A stretch of DNA of 64,000 nucleotides, from assembly GCF_003797185.1 (NCBI RefSeq), contig NZ_RKMH01000020.1, forward strand, positions 1 to 64,000, in the 5' to 3' direction. How positions within the stretch are numbered: position 1 is the first letter of the stretch; the number at the start of each line of letters is the position of its first letter. The translations under genes were made by a program, and so were the position numbers. Under the pieces are notes generated by a model. The model was given only the letters and a program-made list of their open reading frames with translations. It had not been told where the DNA came from and searched no databases. This document shows, piece after piece, positions 1 through 6,703 of this stretch. Origin of the DNA: Gordonia oryzae. GTDB taxonomy: Bacteria; Actinomycetota; Actinomycetes; Mycobacteriales; Mycobacteriaceae.

Positions 1-1
1 G

Positions 2-109
2 GTGACCATCGGGTTGCCGGGCTGGTTGACGTGGCTCGGCGACAAGATGGGCGAGAAGTTCCCCGACGGTGACGAGGCCGCGCTGCGCCGGCTTGCGCAG
101 CAGGTGTGA
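2..109 (+). pseudogene. N-terminal fragment of a WXG100-like secreted toxin leader
   Basis: The frame reads from a GTG at position 2 (or from upstream of the window) for 35 residues to a TGA at 107-109. It contains the pattern LPGWLTWLGDKMGEKFPDGDE followed by a short helix, which is typical of the first residues of the WXG100-like N-terminal domain of large type VII-secreted polymorphic toxins. Such proteins normally continue for several hundred residues. Here the frame stops almost at once, and a nuclease C-terminal module begins in another frame. I read it as the beginning of a toxin gene truncated by recombination. The true start may lie upstream of the window. Confidence 0.5.
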
Positions 110-551
110 TCGGGTGGATCGGCCGAGTGCGGAGGTGGCGGCGCAGAGGTGGGTTGCGCGGGGGCAAGGTGTGCAGCAGGGGGTGGTCGACACCGATCAG
201 GGTGGGCATGTGTTCGGTTTCCGGTTTGTGTTGACGCAGGGGTTGCGCAACATGTTTGCTCAGGATGGGTATTTCAATATGACGCCGTATCGGGTGATGG
301 AGAATGAGTGGGCTGATTTCGCCCGGTACGGGGCACGGGTAGAGGCGACGATCGACCTGGATGCGCCGGTCGTGGGGGAGAGGCCCGAGACAGTGACCGT
401 TGGCGGTAAGGCGTACTCGGCGAGGTCGAATAACTGGTTGGAAGAGGTGGATCTCCGACATGATTTCGGTAATGATTCGTCCCAGCGATACAAGCGGCGT
501 TATTACAAGAAGCAGATCGTGGAATTTGTTGCGGAAGCGGGTGAGCGGTGA
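69..551 (+). pseudogene. Orphan DNA/RNA non-specific endonuclease toxin C-terminus
   Basis: The frame encodes 160 residues, but similarity to a toxin begins only at about residue 25. A DQGGH motif near residue 45 is followed by a QDGYFN segment, a YRVMENEWA segment and a strand-rich tail with RPETVTV. This order (D-x-GGH, then N/FN, then the MENEWA helix) is characteristic of the Endonuclea_NS_2 type nuclease domain used as a C-terminal warhead by polymorphic toxins. There is no secretion or leader domain, and the first part of the frame overlaps the broken WXG100-like fragment in another frame. It is most likely a displaced toxin cassette rather than a secreted protein. It ends 1 nt into the candidate immunity gene, the usual toxin-immunity arrangement. 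Confidence 0.6.
104..209. repeat. 106-bp direct repeat, copy 1
   Basis: This segment is repeated at 1711-1816 with no length change and only scattered substitutions. Both copies encode a similar in-frame peptide (DRVDRP, AEVAAQR, then DQGGH) corresponding to the beginning of a nuclease toxin module, including the putative catalytic DQGGH motif. Copy 1 leads into an intact-looking nuclease domain; copy 2 diverges immediately after DQGGH. Confidence 0.8.
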
Positions 552-1258
552 TGTCTGAACCGGAGGATAGTTTGCGGCGGTTGGGTTCTCAACTGGCGGA
601 TATTGTGGTGCATTCGACCGGGGACCTGTGGGAGGGGCCGTGGGACCGGTATATGATGATTGATCATTTCGAGCCGGGGCACACCGTAGGCACGCAGGCG
701 GCGTGGGTGGGTGGTGAGCGAATCCGACGACGGTCAGTGCAAATTTCGATAGAAGATTTAGAAAATTTCAATACGGTTGTGCGGGACTTTCGCCGTGAGT
801 TTCCGGTGCCGTTGTGGTTGTTTGATGCTTTGGTGGTGGTGGTGGTGGATCGGGAGCCGGTGCGGGGTGTGGTGCATGTGTTGTGTGGTGATGTGGCTGC
901 GGATTTTGAGGCGTCGATGGCCACGGCGGGTGAGGTGAAGGCGCGGGCGATTGACATGTTTGGGGATTTGGTGGAGCCGTCGGTGGTGTGTGGTCGGCCG
1001 ATTGTGGTGGCTGATGGTGGGTCGGCGGTGGATCGGGTGGCGGCGTTTGTGGCGGTGAGTCCGGTGGTGGGGTTTGTGGTGGAGGATGCGGTGGTGTCTC
1101 GGGTGGATGGTGGGTGGCGGGTGTTTGTGCGGGATCGTCCTGGTCAAATACGGGTGGATCGGACATATTTTTTGGTTGGTGATGATGGTGGGGTGTTTCC
1201 GGTGTCGTCGGGTGAGCCGCCGGCGCAGGCAGTGGCCAGGTTGCTGGGCCGGCGGTAG
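551..1258 (+). CDS. Candidate immunity protein for the adjacent nuclease toxin
   Basis: This is a 235-residue cytosolic protein without signal peptide or membrane segment. The ATG at 551 overlaps the toxin stop (TGATG), with an alternative GTG at 548, so the two genes would be translationally coupled. I do not recognise the family. The C-terminal ~60 residues, with YFLVGDDGGVFPVSSGEPP, resemble the strand-rich end of small YrhB/SMI1-like proteins only loosely. Codon use in the second half is strongly GT-rich (runs of GGTGGT), unlike the GC-ending codons of the housekeeping genes, which is common for laterally acquired immunity genes. The function is inferred only from its position and overlap with a nuclease toxin module. 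Confidence 0.55.
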   Translation: MSEPEDSLRRLGSQLADIVVHSTGDLWEGPWDRYMMIDHFEPGHTVGTQAAWVGGERIRRRSVQISIEDLENFNTVVRDFRREFPVPLWLFDALVVVVVDREPVRGVVHVLCGDVAADFEASMATAGEVKARAIDMFGDLVEPSVVCGRPIVVADGGSAVDRVAAFVAVSPVVGFVVEDAVVSRVDGGWRVFVRDRPGQIRVDRTYFLVGDDGGVFPVSSGEPPAQAVARLLGRR

Positions 1259-1296
1259 CTGCTCGGGTGTGTTGGGTGGTACGAGCGGTGTGATGG

Positions 1297-1470
1297 CTAG
1301 TTGATGCCTATGACGCCGAGGACGGTGTAGGACACGTCATTGACCCGCGGTGGCCGGCAGTCGAGACAGCCGCCCAAGATGTACTTCGACAGATGTCCGA
1401 GAATGACGCCGCTGGGAGCCCATGGGCGCCGAAGATCTCCGCGTGTGAGGTGAGTAGCTGACCGCCTCAT
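1297..1470 (-). CDS. Possible small protein of 57 residues
   Basis: An ATG at 1470 opens a frame of 57 residues ending at a TAG (1299-1297). The C-terminal half (VILGHLSKYILGGCLDC, then VNDVSYTVLGVIGIN) has the composition of real protein and contains a C-L-D-C pair. No family is recognised. It may be the tail of a larger lost gene; there is no clear ribosome binding site. Treat as tentative. Confidence 0.25.
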   Translation of the reverse strand: MRRSATHLTRGDLRRPWAPSGVILGHLSKYILGGCLDCRPPRVNDVSYTVLGVIGIN

Positions 1471-1710
1471 GACCAGCAGTTACGCCGCCTGCTGCGCCTT
1501 GCGGAGCAGCCCTTCGAATGCGGCAACTTCGGCCTCGAGCCAGTCGTCATAGTTGTGGATCCGCCGAGCTCGCCCCCGGACAAGGCGGGACCGGCGCACA
1601 TCGAGGACTCGAGTTGAACCCGGTGGTCGGTTGAAGGGCATCTCGACCAACCGCGTTCGGGGGAACGGTTTGGAGGTCCTGGTGGGCGGCACGGTGGTGA
1701 TCGGTGAGAT

Positions 1711-1816
1711 GTGTGATCGAGTGGATCGGCCGAATGCGGAGGTGGCTGCGCAGAGGTCGGCTGCGCGGGGCGGGGTGTGCAGCACGGGGGTGGTCGACCC
1801 TGATCAGGGTGGGCAT
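1711..1816. repeat. 106-bp direct repeat, copy 2 (truncated nuclease start)
   Basis: Same length as 104-209 and clearly related across its whole length, with substitutions only. The plus-strand frame again gives DRVDRP, AEVAAQR and DQGGH, after which similarity to the nuclease is lost. It marks the beginning of a second, decayed toxin cassette. Confidence 0.8.
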
Positions 1817-1932
1817 ATGGCGGCGATGGGTTTTGCCGTCAGTTCGTTCTCTGCCGGACACACCGCGTCGATGGGCGTTACGTCTCATGACCGGTCTGAT
1901 CGGCGAATGGGAGGAATCTCATGCCGTTATGT

Positions 1933-3030
1933 TCAGCGCGCATCGACTCCTAACGCCCGCAACACCGTTCGCAGTTTGGCGGTGGTCTCGGCGAGTTCGG
2001 CGTCGGGATCGGAGTCGGCGACGATCCCGCCGCCGGCCCACGTGCGGAACGTCTGTCGGTCGGCGTTGAGCTCGAGACAACGGATCGTGACCATCCACTC
2101 GCCGTTGCCCTGCGCGTCGGCCCAGCCGACGGCGCCGGCGTAGAGTCCGCGGGGTTCCTCATGATCCCGAATGAACTGTGCCGCAGTCTCGGTCGGTGTC
2201 CCGCACACCGCCGGGGTGGGGCTCAGCCTCAGGGCGAGGTCGAGTGCGCCGACATCCGGATCGGCGAGGCGGGCGCGAATTGGTGTGGCCAGATGCCACA
2301 TCTCGCCGGTGGAGAGCAATTGAGGTCGGGTCGCGACGGAAAGCTCCTCGCTGATCGGCGCCAATCGCTCACGCAGATGCTCGACGACGAACGCGTGCTC
2401 ACGATGATCTTTTCCCGACGCGGCGAGCTCGTCTCGGGCCTCACGGTCGGCCTCTGGGTCCGACGAGCGGGGAGCCGAACCTGCATACGGATGACAGGTC
2501 ACCTCGCGGCCGCTCTTGTGTAGCAGCAACTCCGGGCTCGCGCCGAGGAGCCACGAGTGGCCGGTGTCGACCGCGAACGCGTTGTGCTCGGAGTTTCCGT
2601 GCGCCAGCGCGTCGAGAAGCACGCCGATCCCAATCGGCGAATCGAGCATCGCGCCGACGGTTCTCGCGAGCACTACCTTGTCGACGTCACCGGCGTGGAT
2701 GGCGGCCACCGCTCGGCGCACCCGCTCCCGGTGTGTGGCGGCGTCGGGGATCTCGACGAGGTGGGTCAGTGAATGACGGACCGGGGCACGCCCACCCAGC
2801 GCCTGCTCCCGATGCAGCCGCCCAGGTGCGAACAGGGCGGCCGGATCGGTGGGGTCGAACGGGAGCGCACCGACCACCGCGTCCGCCGCACCGGAACGCA
2901 GCGCGCTGACGGCGTCGGAGACCGCGGTGAACCGTCGCCCGATGCCCTCGGCGCGAACCACCCCATGCGGACGCGACAACACAAACGGAGCAGGCCCCGT
3001 TCCCACATCTGTCACTGGTTTGCCGCTCAC
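1933..3030 (-). CDS. entC: Isochorismate synthase (EntC/MenF family)
   Basis: This 365-residue chorismate-binding enzyme converts chorismate to isochorismate for menaquinone or salicylate/siderophore synthesis. Family motifs appear in order: KVVLART near residue 120, a SPELLL segment, CHPYAGSAPR (the usual GT/GSxxR region), a CGTP, YAGAVGW and the terminal GGGIVADSDP. The length matches EntC-type synthases and is shorter than TrpE/PabB. The start at 3030 places it about 90 bp from the divergent riboswitch region. It stands alone, with no other siderophore or menaquinone gene beside it, so the pathway cannot be decided from context. Confidence 0.85.
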   Translation of the reverse strand: MSGKPVTDVGTGPAPFVLSRPHGVVRAEGIGRRFTAVSDAVSALRSGAADAVVGALPFDPTDPAALFAPGRLHREQALGGRAPVRHSLTHLVEIPDAATHRERVRRAVAAIHAGDVDKVVLARTVGAMLDSPIGIGVLLDALAHGNSEHNAFAVDTGHSWLLGASPELLLHKSGREVTCHPYAGSAPRSSDPEADREARDELAASGKDHREHAFVVEHLRERLAPISEELSVATRPQLLSTGEMWHLATPIRARLADPDVGALDLALRLSPTPAVCGTPTETAAQFIRDHEEPRGLYAGAVGWADAQGNGEWMVTIRCLELNADRQTFRTWAGGGIVADSDPDAELAETTAKLRTVLRALGVDAR

Positions 3031-3120
3031 CCGACCAACTTAGCGTCGGGCGGTATCGGGATTTCGCCCACGCTGAATGAAAATTGACACCCTCCGGTGC
3101 GATAGGCCACCCTTGATGCA

Positions 3121-3198
3121 GGTCATGAGTGCCAGTGACAAGCCCCGGCTCGCTGGTCGGCAACCCTCCTCCGCGGTGGGGTGCTCCGGGTGACGACC
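3121..3198 (+). promoter_or_regulatory. SAM-IV riboswitch
   Basis: The 5' leader of the following gene begins GGTCATGAGTGCCAG and ends GGGTGACGACC, closing a long-range helix (GGTC/GACC). Between them are AAGCCCCGGC, a GCTGGTCGGCAACC segment and GGTGGGGTGCTCCGGG. This order is the actinobacterial SAM-IV S-adenosylmethionine aptamer as I know it. It lies about 50 nt before the start codon of a PLP enzyme, so SAM should control that transcript. The mechanism (terminator or RBS sequestration) is not evident. Confidence 0.85.
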
Positions 3199-3250
3199 TG
3201 GCCGTGTACCACCCGGACACGGCAAGCGTGGATTCACAAGGAGATTTTCG

Positions 3251-4555
3251 ATGACTGCTGTCGTCACCCCCGCATCGATCACCCCCACCGTGTGCGTAGA
3301 TCCGTCGTCCTTCGAGCCGCTCGCCGAGGTCGTCGGCGCGGGACAACAGGTGCCGCTCGCCGACGGGAGCGAGGTGGCCTACGCCAACCTCGACTATGCG
3401 GCGAGTGCCCCCGCCCTGAACGCGGTCGCCGACGCCGTCACCGCGTCGCTGCACCAGTACGCCAGCGTCCACCGCGGTGCCGGCCATCTGTCTCAGGTCA
3501 CCACCGGTCGCTACGAGCAGTGCCGGGAGACGGTGCGGCACTTCGTGCGTGGGCGTGCCGACGACATCGTCGTGTTCACTCGCAACACCACCGACGCGAT
3601 CAATCTCGCGGCCCACTGCACCCCTGGCGACGTCGTGGTCCTCGACATCGAGCACCACGCCAATCTGCTGCCGTGGGTTTCGCGCGACTCCGGGACGGCC
3701 CGCATCGTGACCGCCCGCCCGGGCATCGAGGACACCCTCGTCGCACTCGAAGGCGAACTGGCGGCGGCACCCGCGGCGTTGCTCGCGGTGACCGCGGCCT
3801 CCAACGTCACCGGGGAGGTCCTGCCGATCGGTCGCATCGCCGCCATCGCGCACCGACACGGCGCGCGCATCCTCGTCGATGCAGCCCAACTCGTCGCGCA
3901 TCGGCCGGTGTCGATGGCCAGCCACGGTATCGATTACCTGGTGTTCTCCGGTCACAAGATCTACGCCCCGTTTGGGGCGGGAGTACTCATCGGACGCACG
4001 GACTGGCTCGACGCCGCCGACCCCTACCTCGCCGGCGGCGGGGCGTCGGCGCAAGTCAGCGTCGTCGACGGTGCCGACGAGAACTGCGCGGCCACTGCCT
4101 GGCACACCGGTGCCGCGCGGCATGAAGCAGGGTCGCCGAATGTGTTGGGCGCCATCGCTATCGCCGCGGCCTGCGAGGCGATCACCGAGATCGGCTTCGA
4201 GGCGATCGGCCTGCACGAGCACGAATTGCGTTGCCGTCTCGATGACGGTCTCGCGCGGATCGACGGCGTCGAGGAGCTACGCATCTTCGACGACATCACC
4301 GATCGTGTCGGGATCGCCGGGTTCGGCGTCGACGGTATCGCCCCGCGCGCCGTCGCCGAGTATCTCAGCGCCGAACACGGCATTGGAGTGCGTGACGGAA
4401 AGTTCTGCGCACACCCAATCCTCACTCGCCTCGGCCATCCCGACGGCGCCGTGCGCGCGAGTTTCGGCCTCGGCACCGGGGCCGCCGACATCGATCGGTT
4501 GATCGACGCTCTCGCGCAACTGATCTCGACCTCACCTGGAGGGAATCCGACATGA
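3251..4555 (+). CDS. Cysteine desulfurase-like PLP enzyme (SufS/class V aminotransferase fold)
   Basis: A 434-residue fold-type I PLP enzyme. The N-terminal part has the LDYAASAPAL substrate-entry strand, then TRNTTDAINLAAH, ILVDAAQ with the cofactor aspartate, and SGHKIYAPFGAG carrying the Schiff-base lysine (about residue 236). These features match cysteine desulfurase-like proteins, although the enzyme could act on another sulfur or amino substrate. It is preceded by the SAM-IV riboswitch and a good RBS (AAGGAG), and its last codons overlap the next gene by 4 nt. SAM control suggests a role in methionine or sulfur metabolism rather than the housekeeping Suf system, since no suf genes lie nearby. 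Confidence 0.75.
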   Translation: MTAVVTPASITPTVCVDPSSFEPLAEVVGAGQQVPLADGSEVAYANLDYAASAPALNAVADAVTASLHQYASVHRGAGHLSQVTTGRYEQCRETVRHFVRGRADDIVVFTRNTTDAINLAAHCTPGDVVVLDIEHHANLLPWVSRDSGTARIVTARPGIEDTLVALEGELAAAPAALLAVTAASNVTGEVLPIGRIAAIAHRHGARILVDAAQLVAHRPVSMASHGIDYLVFSGHKIYAPFGAGVLIGRTDWLDAADPYLAGGGASAQVSVVDGADENCAATAWHTGAARHEAGSPNVLGAIAIAAACEAITEIGFEAIGLHEHELRCRLDDGLARIDGVEELRIFDDITDRVGIAGFGVDGIAPRAVAEYLSAEHGIGVRDGKFCAHPILTRLGHPDGAVRASFGLGTGAADIDRLIDALAQLISTSPGGNPT

Positions 4556-4983
4556 CCATCGAACTCGATCGCATCAGCATCGGCCGCCCGGCGTTGCGGG
4601 TCACACTCACCGACGACGTGCCGGCCAAGTCCTCGGTGATCGTCGTCCGTCGACCCACGTTGCGGGACGCCCAGCGCGCCCGCTCACTCCTGCGGGCCGG
4701 TACCCGTGACACCGCGAACTTCTCCGTCGCACTCGAGGTGGAGGTGGCGATCGCCCCGAGCGCCGCATCGGCGCGGGCGGCGGTCGCACACATCCCGGAC
4801 GTCATCGACGGCGGTACCGTGCGCTATGTGGGTACGCCGAGCGGTCTGGTGACCCTTATCCGCGACATTTATGCGGCCGAGGTCGCCGACGCAGTCATCC
4901 TCGTCTCACTCGACGGATCGGCCACGCGGCACCGAGTGCGCGAACTGGTATTGCCGTCGTTCGCGGAGCGACGTGCTGCCTGA
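4552..4983 (+). CDS. Small protein resembling the C-terminal end of luciferase-like monooxygenases
   Basis: A 143-residue protein whose ATG overlaps the stop of the PLP enzyme (ATGA), so the two are co-translated under the SAM-IV riboswitch. Its last 50 residues (VRYVGTPSGLVTLIRDIY, then VLPSFAERR) resemble the closing segment of LLM-class flavin monooxygenases, where a GTPE-like turn is followed by an alpha/beta unit and a V-x-x-V-LP-x-L/F-x-x-R end. The N-terminal part with VIVVRRPTLRDAQRARSLL is not recognised as a complete barrel. It may be a partner protein of the PLP enzyme rather than an independent oxygenase. Confidence 0.55.
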   Translation: MTIELDRISIGRPALRVTLTDDVPAKSSVIVVRRPTLRDAQRARSLLRAGTRDTANFSVALEVEVAIAPSAASARAAVAHIPDVIDGGTVRYVGTPSGLVTLIRDIYAAEVADAVILVSLDGSATRHRVRELVLPSFAERRAA

Positions 4984-5002
4984 CAACTCCGGGCAGGAGT
5001 GA

Positions 5003-5986
5003 TCAGGCCTCGCCGCGCTCCCACTGCTCGACAAGCTCGGCCTGCGCCTCGTCGGTTAACACGCCGTGCAGCTTGACGCGAGCCATGCCGCCGTCGGGAT
5101 AGACGTCGATGCGCGCCTCGGTCATCGGGCGGTCGAGATCGATGACGAACCGATGTCGGGTGTCGGGCTGTAAGTCGGTGCGGCCCAACACCTCGAACCA
5201 CTCGCCGTCCTCGCCGTCGCGGCCACGGACCATTGCCGCGCCGGGCGCGTTGCCCAGGAAGTAGCTGGTGTCGAGTTCGACGAGACTCACCCGGCCCTGC
5301 CCGGCCAGGCGCACCTGCACCCAGTCGTTGCCGTCGTCGCGGCGACGCGAGGTCTCCCACCCCTCACCCATGTGCCGTGCGCGGCCGGGCATGAGCAGGT
5401 TGTTGGGCGAGCTATAGAACATGTTGGAGCAGGCCGTGATCAGGCCGCCGTTTTCCAAGGCGGCCAGGTCGAAATGGCCGTAACGGAAAAAGTGGGGGTT
5501 GGGTACGCCGCGCCCGTGGACCCGGAATCGGGCCACACCGCCGTCGGGATGCATCGTCAGACGCACGTGGGTGAAGCGATCCTTCGCATCGACCCGGAAA
5601 GGATTGCGGGTGTCGCCGTCGACGGGGCTCTTCTCGACGATGGTGACCCACTCGGTGTCGGTCAGCAGTTCGTCGACGGAGACGACGCCCTCCTTGGCGG
5701 CGGCTTCGACGGAGATGAACGGCGGATAGTTGCCCTTGAACCACGCGGTGTCGACGACGACGCCGTAGATGACACCCGGCGCGCCGAGCCGGACGATCGC
5801 CTGATCGACTCCCGCCTCCCGCCTCCGTCGTGTCTCCCAGCCGTCGTAGATCTGACCCTTGTGACCGAACGTCGCGGGCTGATACTGCGCCGGGGGTGTC
5901 TTGATCAGGTTCTGTGCCTCCGCGAAGAGATCGTCGTTGGTCCACACGACGGCGCCGCCCAGGTCCCGTAAGGCCAGGTCAGGCAT
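5003..5986 (-). CDS. alc: Allantoicase
   Basis: This enzyme hydrolyses allantoate to ureidoglycolate and urea in purine degradation. The protein is 327 residues from the ATG at 5986, with the two tandem allantoicase repeats visible: each has DGWETRRRR or EGWETSRRR, a W/Y-F-x-GN substrate strand (WFKGNYPP and YFLGNAPG), an R-HRF-type segment, and an R-x-x-x-x-PDGG-x-AR element. The frame stays open upstream to 6103, but the family begins close to LPDLALRDLGG, so the shorter start is preferred. No other purine catabolic gene lies nearby. It is divergent from the MarR gene, and convergent with the riboswitch operon with only 19 nt between them. Confidence 0.92.
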   Translation of the reverse strand: MPDLALRDLGGAVVWTNDDLFAEAQNLIKTPPAQYQPATFGHKGQIYDGWETRRRREAGVDQAIVRLGAPGVIYGVVVDTAWFKGNYPPFISVEAAAKEGVVSVDELLTDTEWVTIVEKSPVDGDTRNPFRVDAKDRFTHVRLTMHPDGGVARFRVHGRGVPNPHFFRYGHFDLAALENGGLITACSNMFYSSPNNLLMPGRARHMGEGWETSRRRDDGNDWVQVRLAGQGRVSLVELDTSYFLGNAPGAAMVRGRDGEDGEWFEVLGRTDLQPDTRHRFVIDLDRPMTEARIDVYPDGGMARVKLHGVLTDEAQAELVEQWERGEA

Positions 5987-6100
5987 GGACGTGAAGTGCG
6001 GTCGGTTTCCTGAAGACGTCGGTGGTGGTACAGGGGTCACGACCGTCGATCCTAATGGGATTTGCCATGACGATGAACCCGGGCGCATACTTGCGGTACC

Positions 6101-6142
6101 CAACTACATGAAGTTGACAACTAGTTGGGGTCAGCAACTAAA
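6101..6142. promoter_or_regulatory. Nested palindromes and promoter between alc and marR
   Basis: Two overlapping inverted repeats share CAACT/AGTTG half-sites: CAACT-N6-AGTTG at 6101-6116 and the perfect palindrome CAACTAGTTG at 6118-6127. A consensus -35 TTGACA lies at 6114-6119 across both, with an A-rich -10 region near 6137-6142. This is the expected layout of an autoregulatory MarR operator controlling the marR-MFS operon. Confidence 0.65.
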
Positions 6143-6172
6143 AGGGACATCGTCATCAATCGAGGTATCGGT

Positions 6173-6703
6173 ATGGTCGAAGACCGCGACATTGATCAGC
6201 TCTTCGACACACTCGCGCGTTACATCCGTATGCGCGAGCGCGCGGTCCACACGACCTTCGGTACGCCCGACGGCGAGTTCGAGACGGCGGCCTTCAAAGG
6301 TCTGTTCCACCTGGCCACCCGCCCGATGCGTTCGCGAGAGCTGGCCGCCGAACTCGGCGCCGATCCGTCAACGGTCAGCAGGCACGTCAGCCAACTCGTC
6401 GACCTCGGGCTCATCCGACGCGAAGCCGACCCGCACGACGGGCGCGCGACGCTGCTCGTCATCACCGACGCCGGACGTGACCGCGTCGAGTCGATGCGCG
6501 CGGGCCGTCGCTCGGCCGTGCACGCCGCCATGAGCGAGTGGTCGGCAGACGAAATGGCGACCCTGGTGATCCTTCTCACCCGCTTCGTCGACGCCGTCGA
6601 GACCGTTGTCCCGCCCGCGTGCGAACGCCGGCGATCTGAGACTGCACCGGCGTCGGAATCCCGACGTATCACTCCAGCCCCTACGAACTCGAGGAACCCA
6701 TGA
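6173..6703 (+). CDS. MarR family transcriptional regulator
   Basis: A 176-residue winged-helix regulator. The recognition helix region PSTVSRHVSQLVDLGLIRREADPHDGR with the D-x-R wing is clear at about residues 60-90, and the flanking helices form the dimer interface. ATG at 6173 is preferred over the upstream TTG at 6125, because the TTG falls within the operator palindrome. The stop overlaps the start of the MFS gene by 4 nt, so the two form an operon, and nested CAACT/AGTTG palindromes stand upstream. It probably represses its own operon and is relieved by a substrate of the exporter; the ligand cannot be told. Confidence 0.85.
   Translation: MVEDRDIDQLFDTLARYIRMRERAVHTTFGTPDGEFETAAFKGLFHLATRPMRSRELAAELGADPSTVSRHVSQLVDLGLIRREADPHDGRATLLVITDAGRDRVESMRAGRRSAVHAAMSEWSADEMATLVILLTRFVDAVETVVPPACERRRSETAPASESRRITPAPTNSRNP

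Larger units (their letters stand above)
1259..1932. other. Gene-poor scar between toxin locus and entC
   Basis: These 674 bp hold no recognisable complete gene. They contain a possible small minus-strand frame (1297-1470), the second 106-bp toxin repeat (1711-1816), and a minus-strand frame at 1480-1785 whose last 30 residues (RIHNYDDWLEAEVAAFEGLLRKAQ) look helical but match no family I know. The stretch looks like debris of rearranged toxin cassettes. Confidence 0.5.

Noticed and set aside
664..1166. Overlapping minus-strand frames rich in His, Pro and Thr
   Set aside because: They are antisense to the candidate immunity gene and arise from its GT-rich codons; composition is low-complexity with no start signal.
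1480..1785. 101-residue minus-strand frame as a gene
   Set aside because: Only the last ~30 residues look protein-like and most of it is antisense to the toxin repeat; mentioned only within the intergenic entry.
2687..4222. 511-residue minus-strand open frame
   Set aside because: Antisense to the riboswitch operon and entC; Gly/Arg/Asp-rich shadow of GC-rich third positions, and the riboswitch and PLP motifs are on the plus strand.
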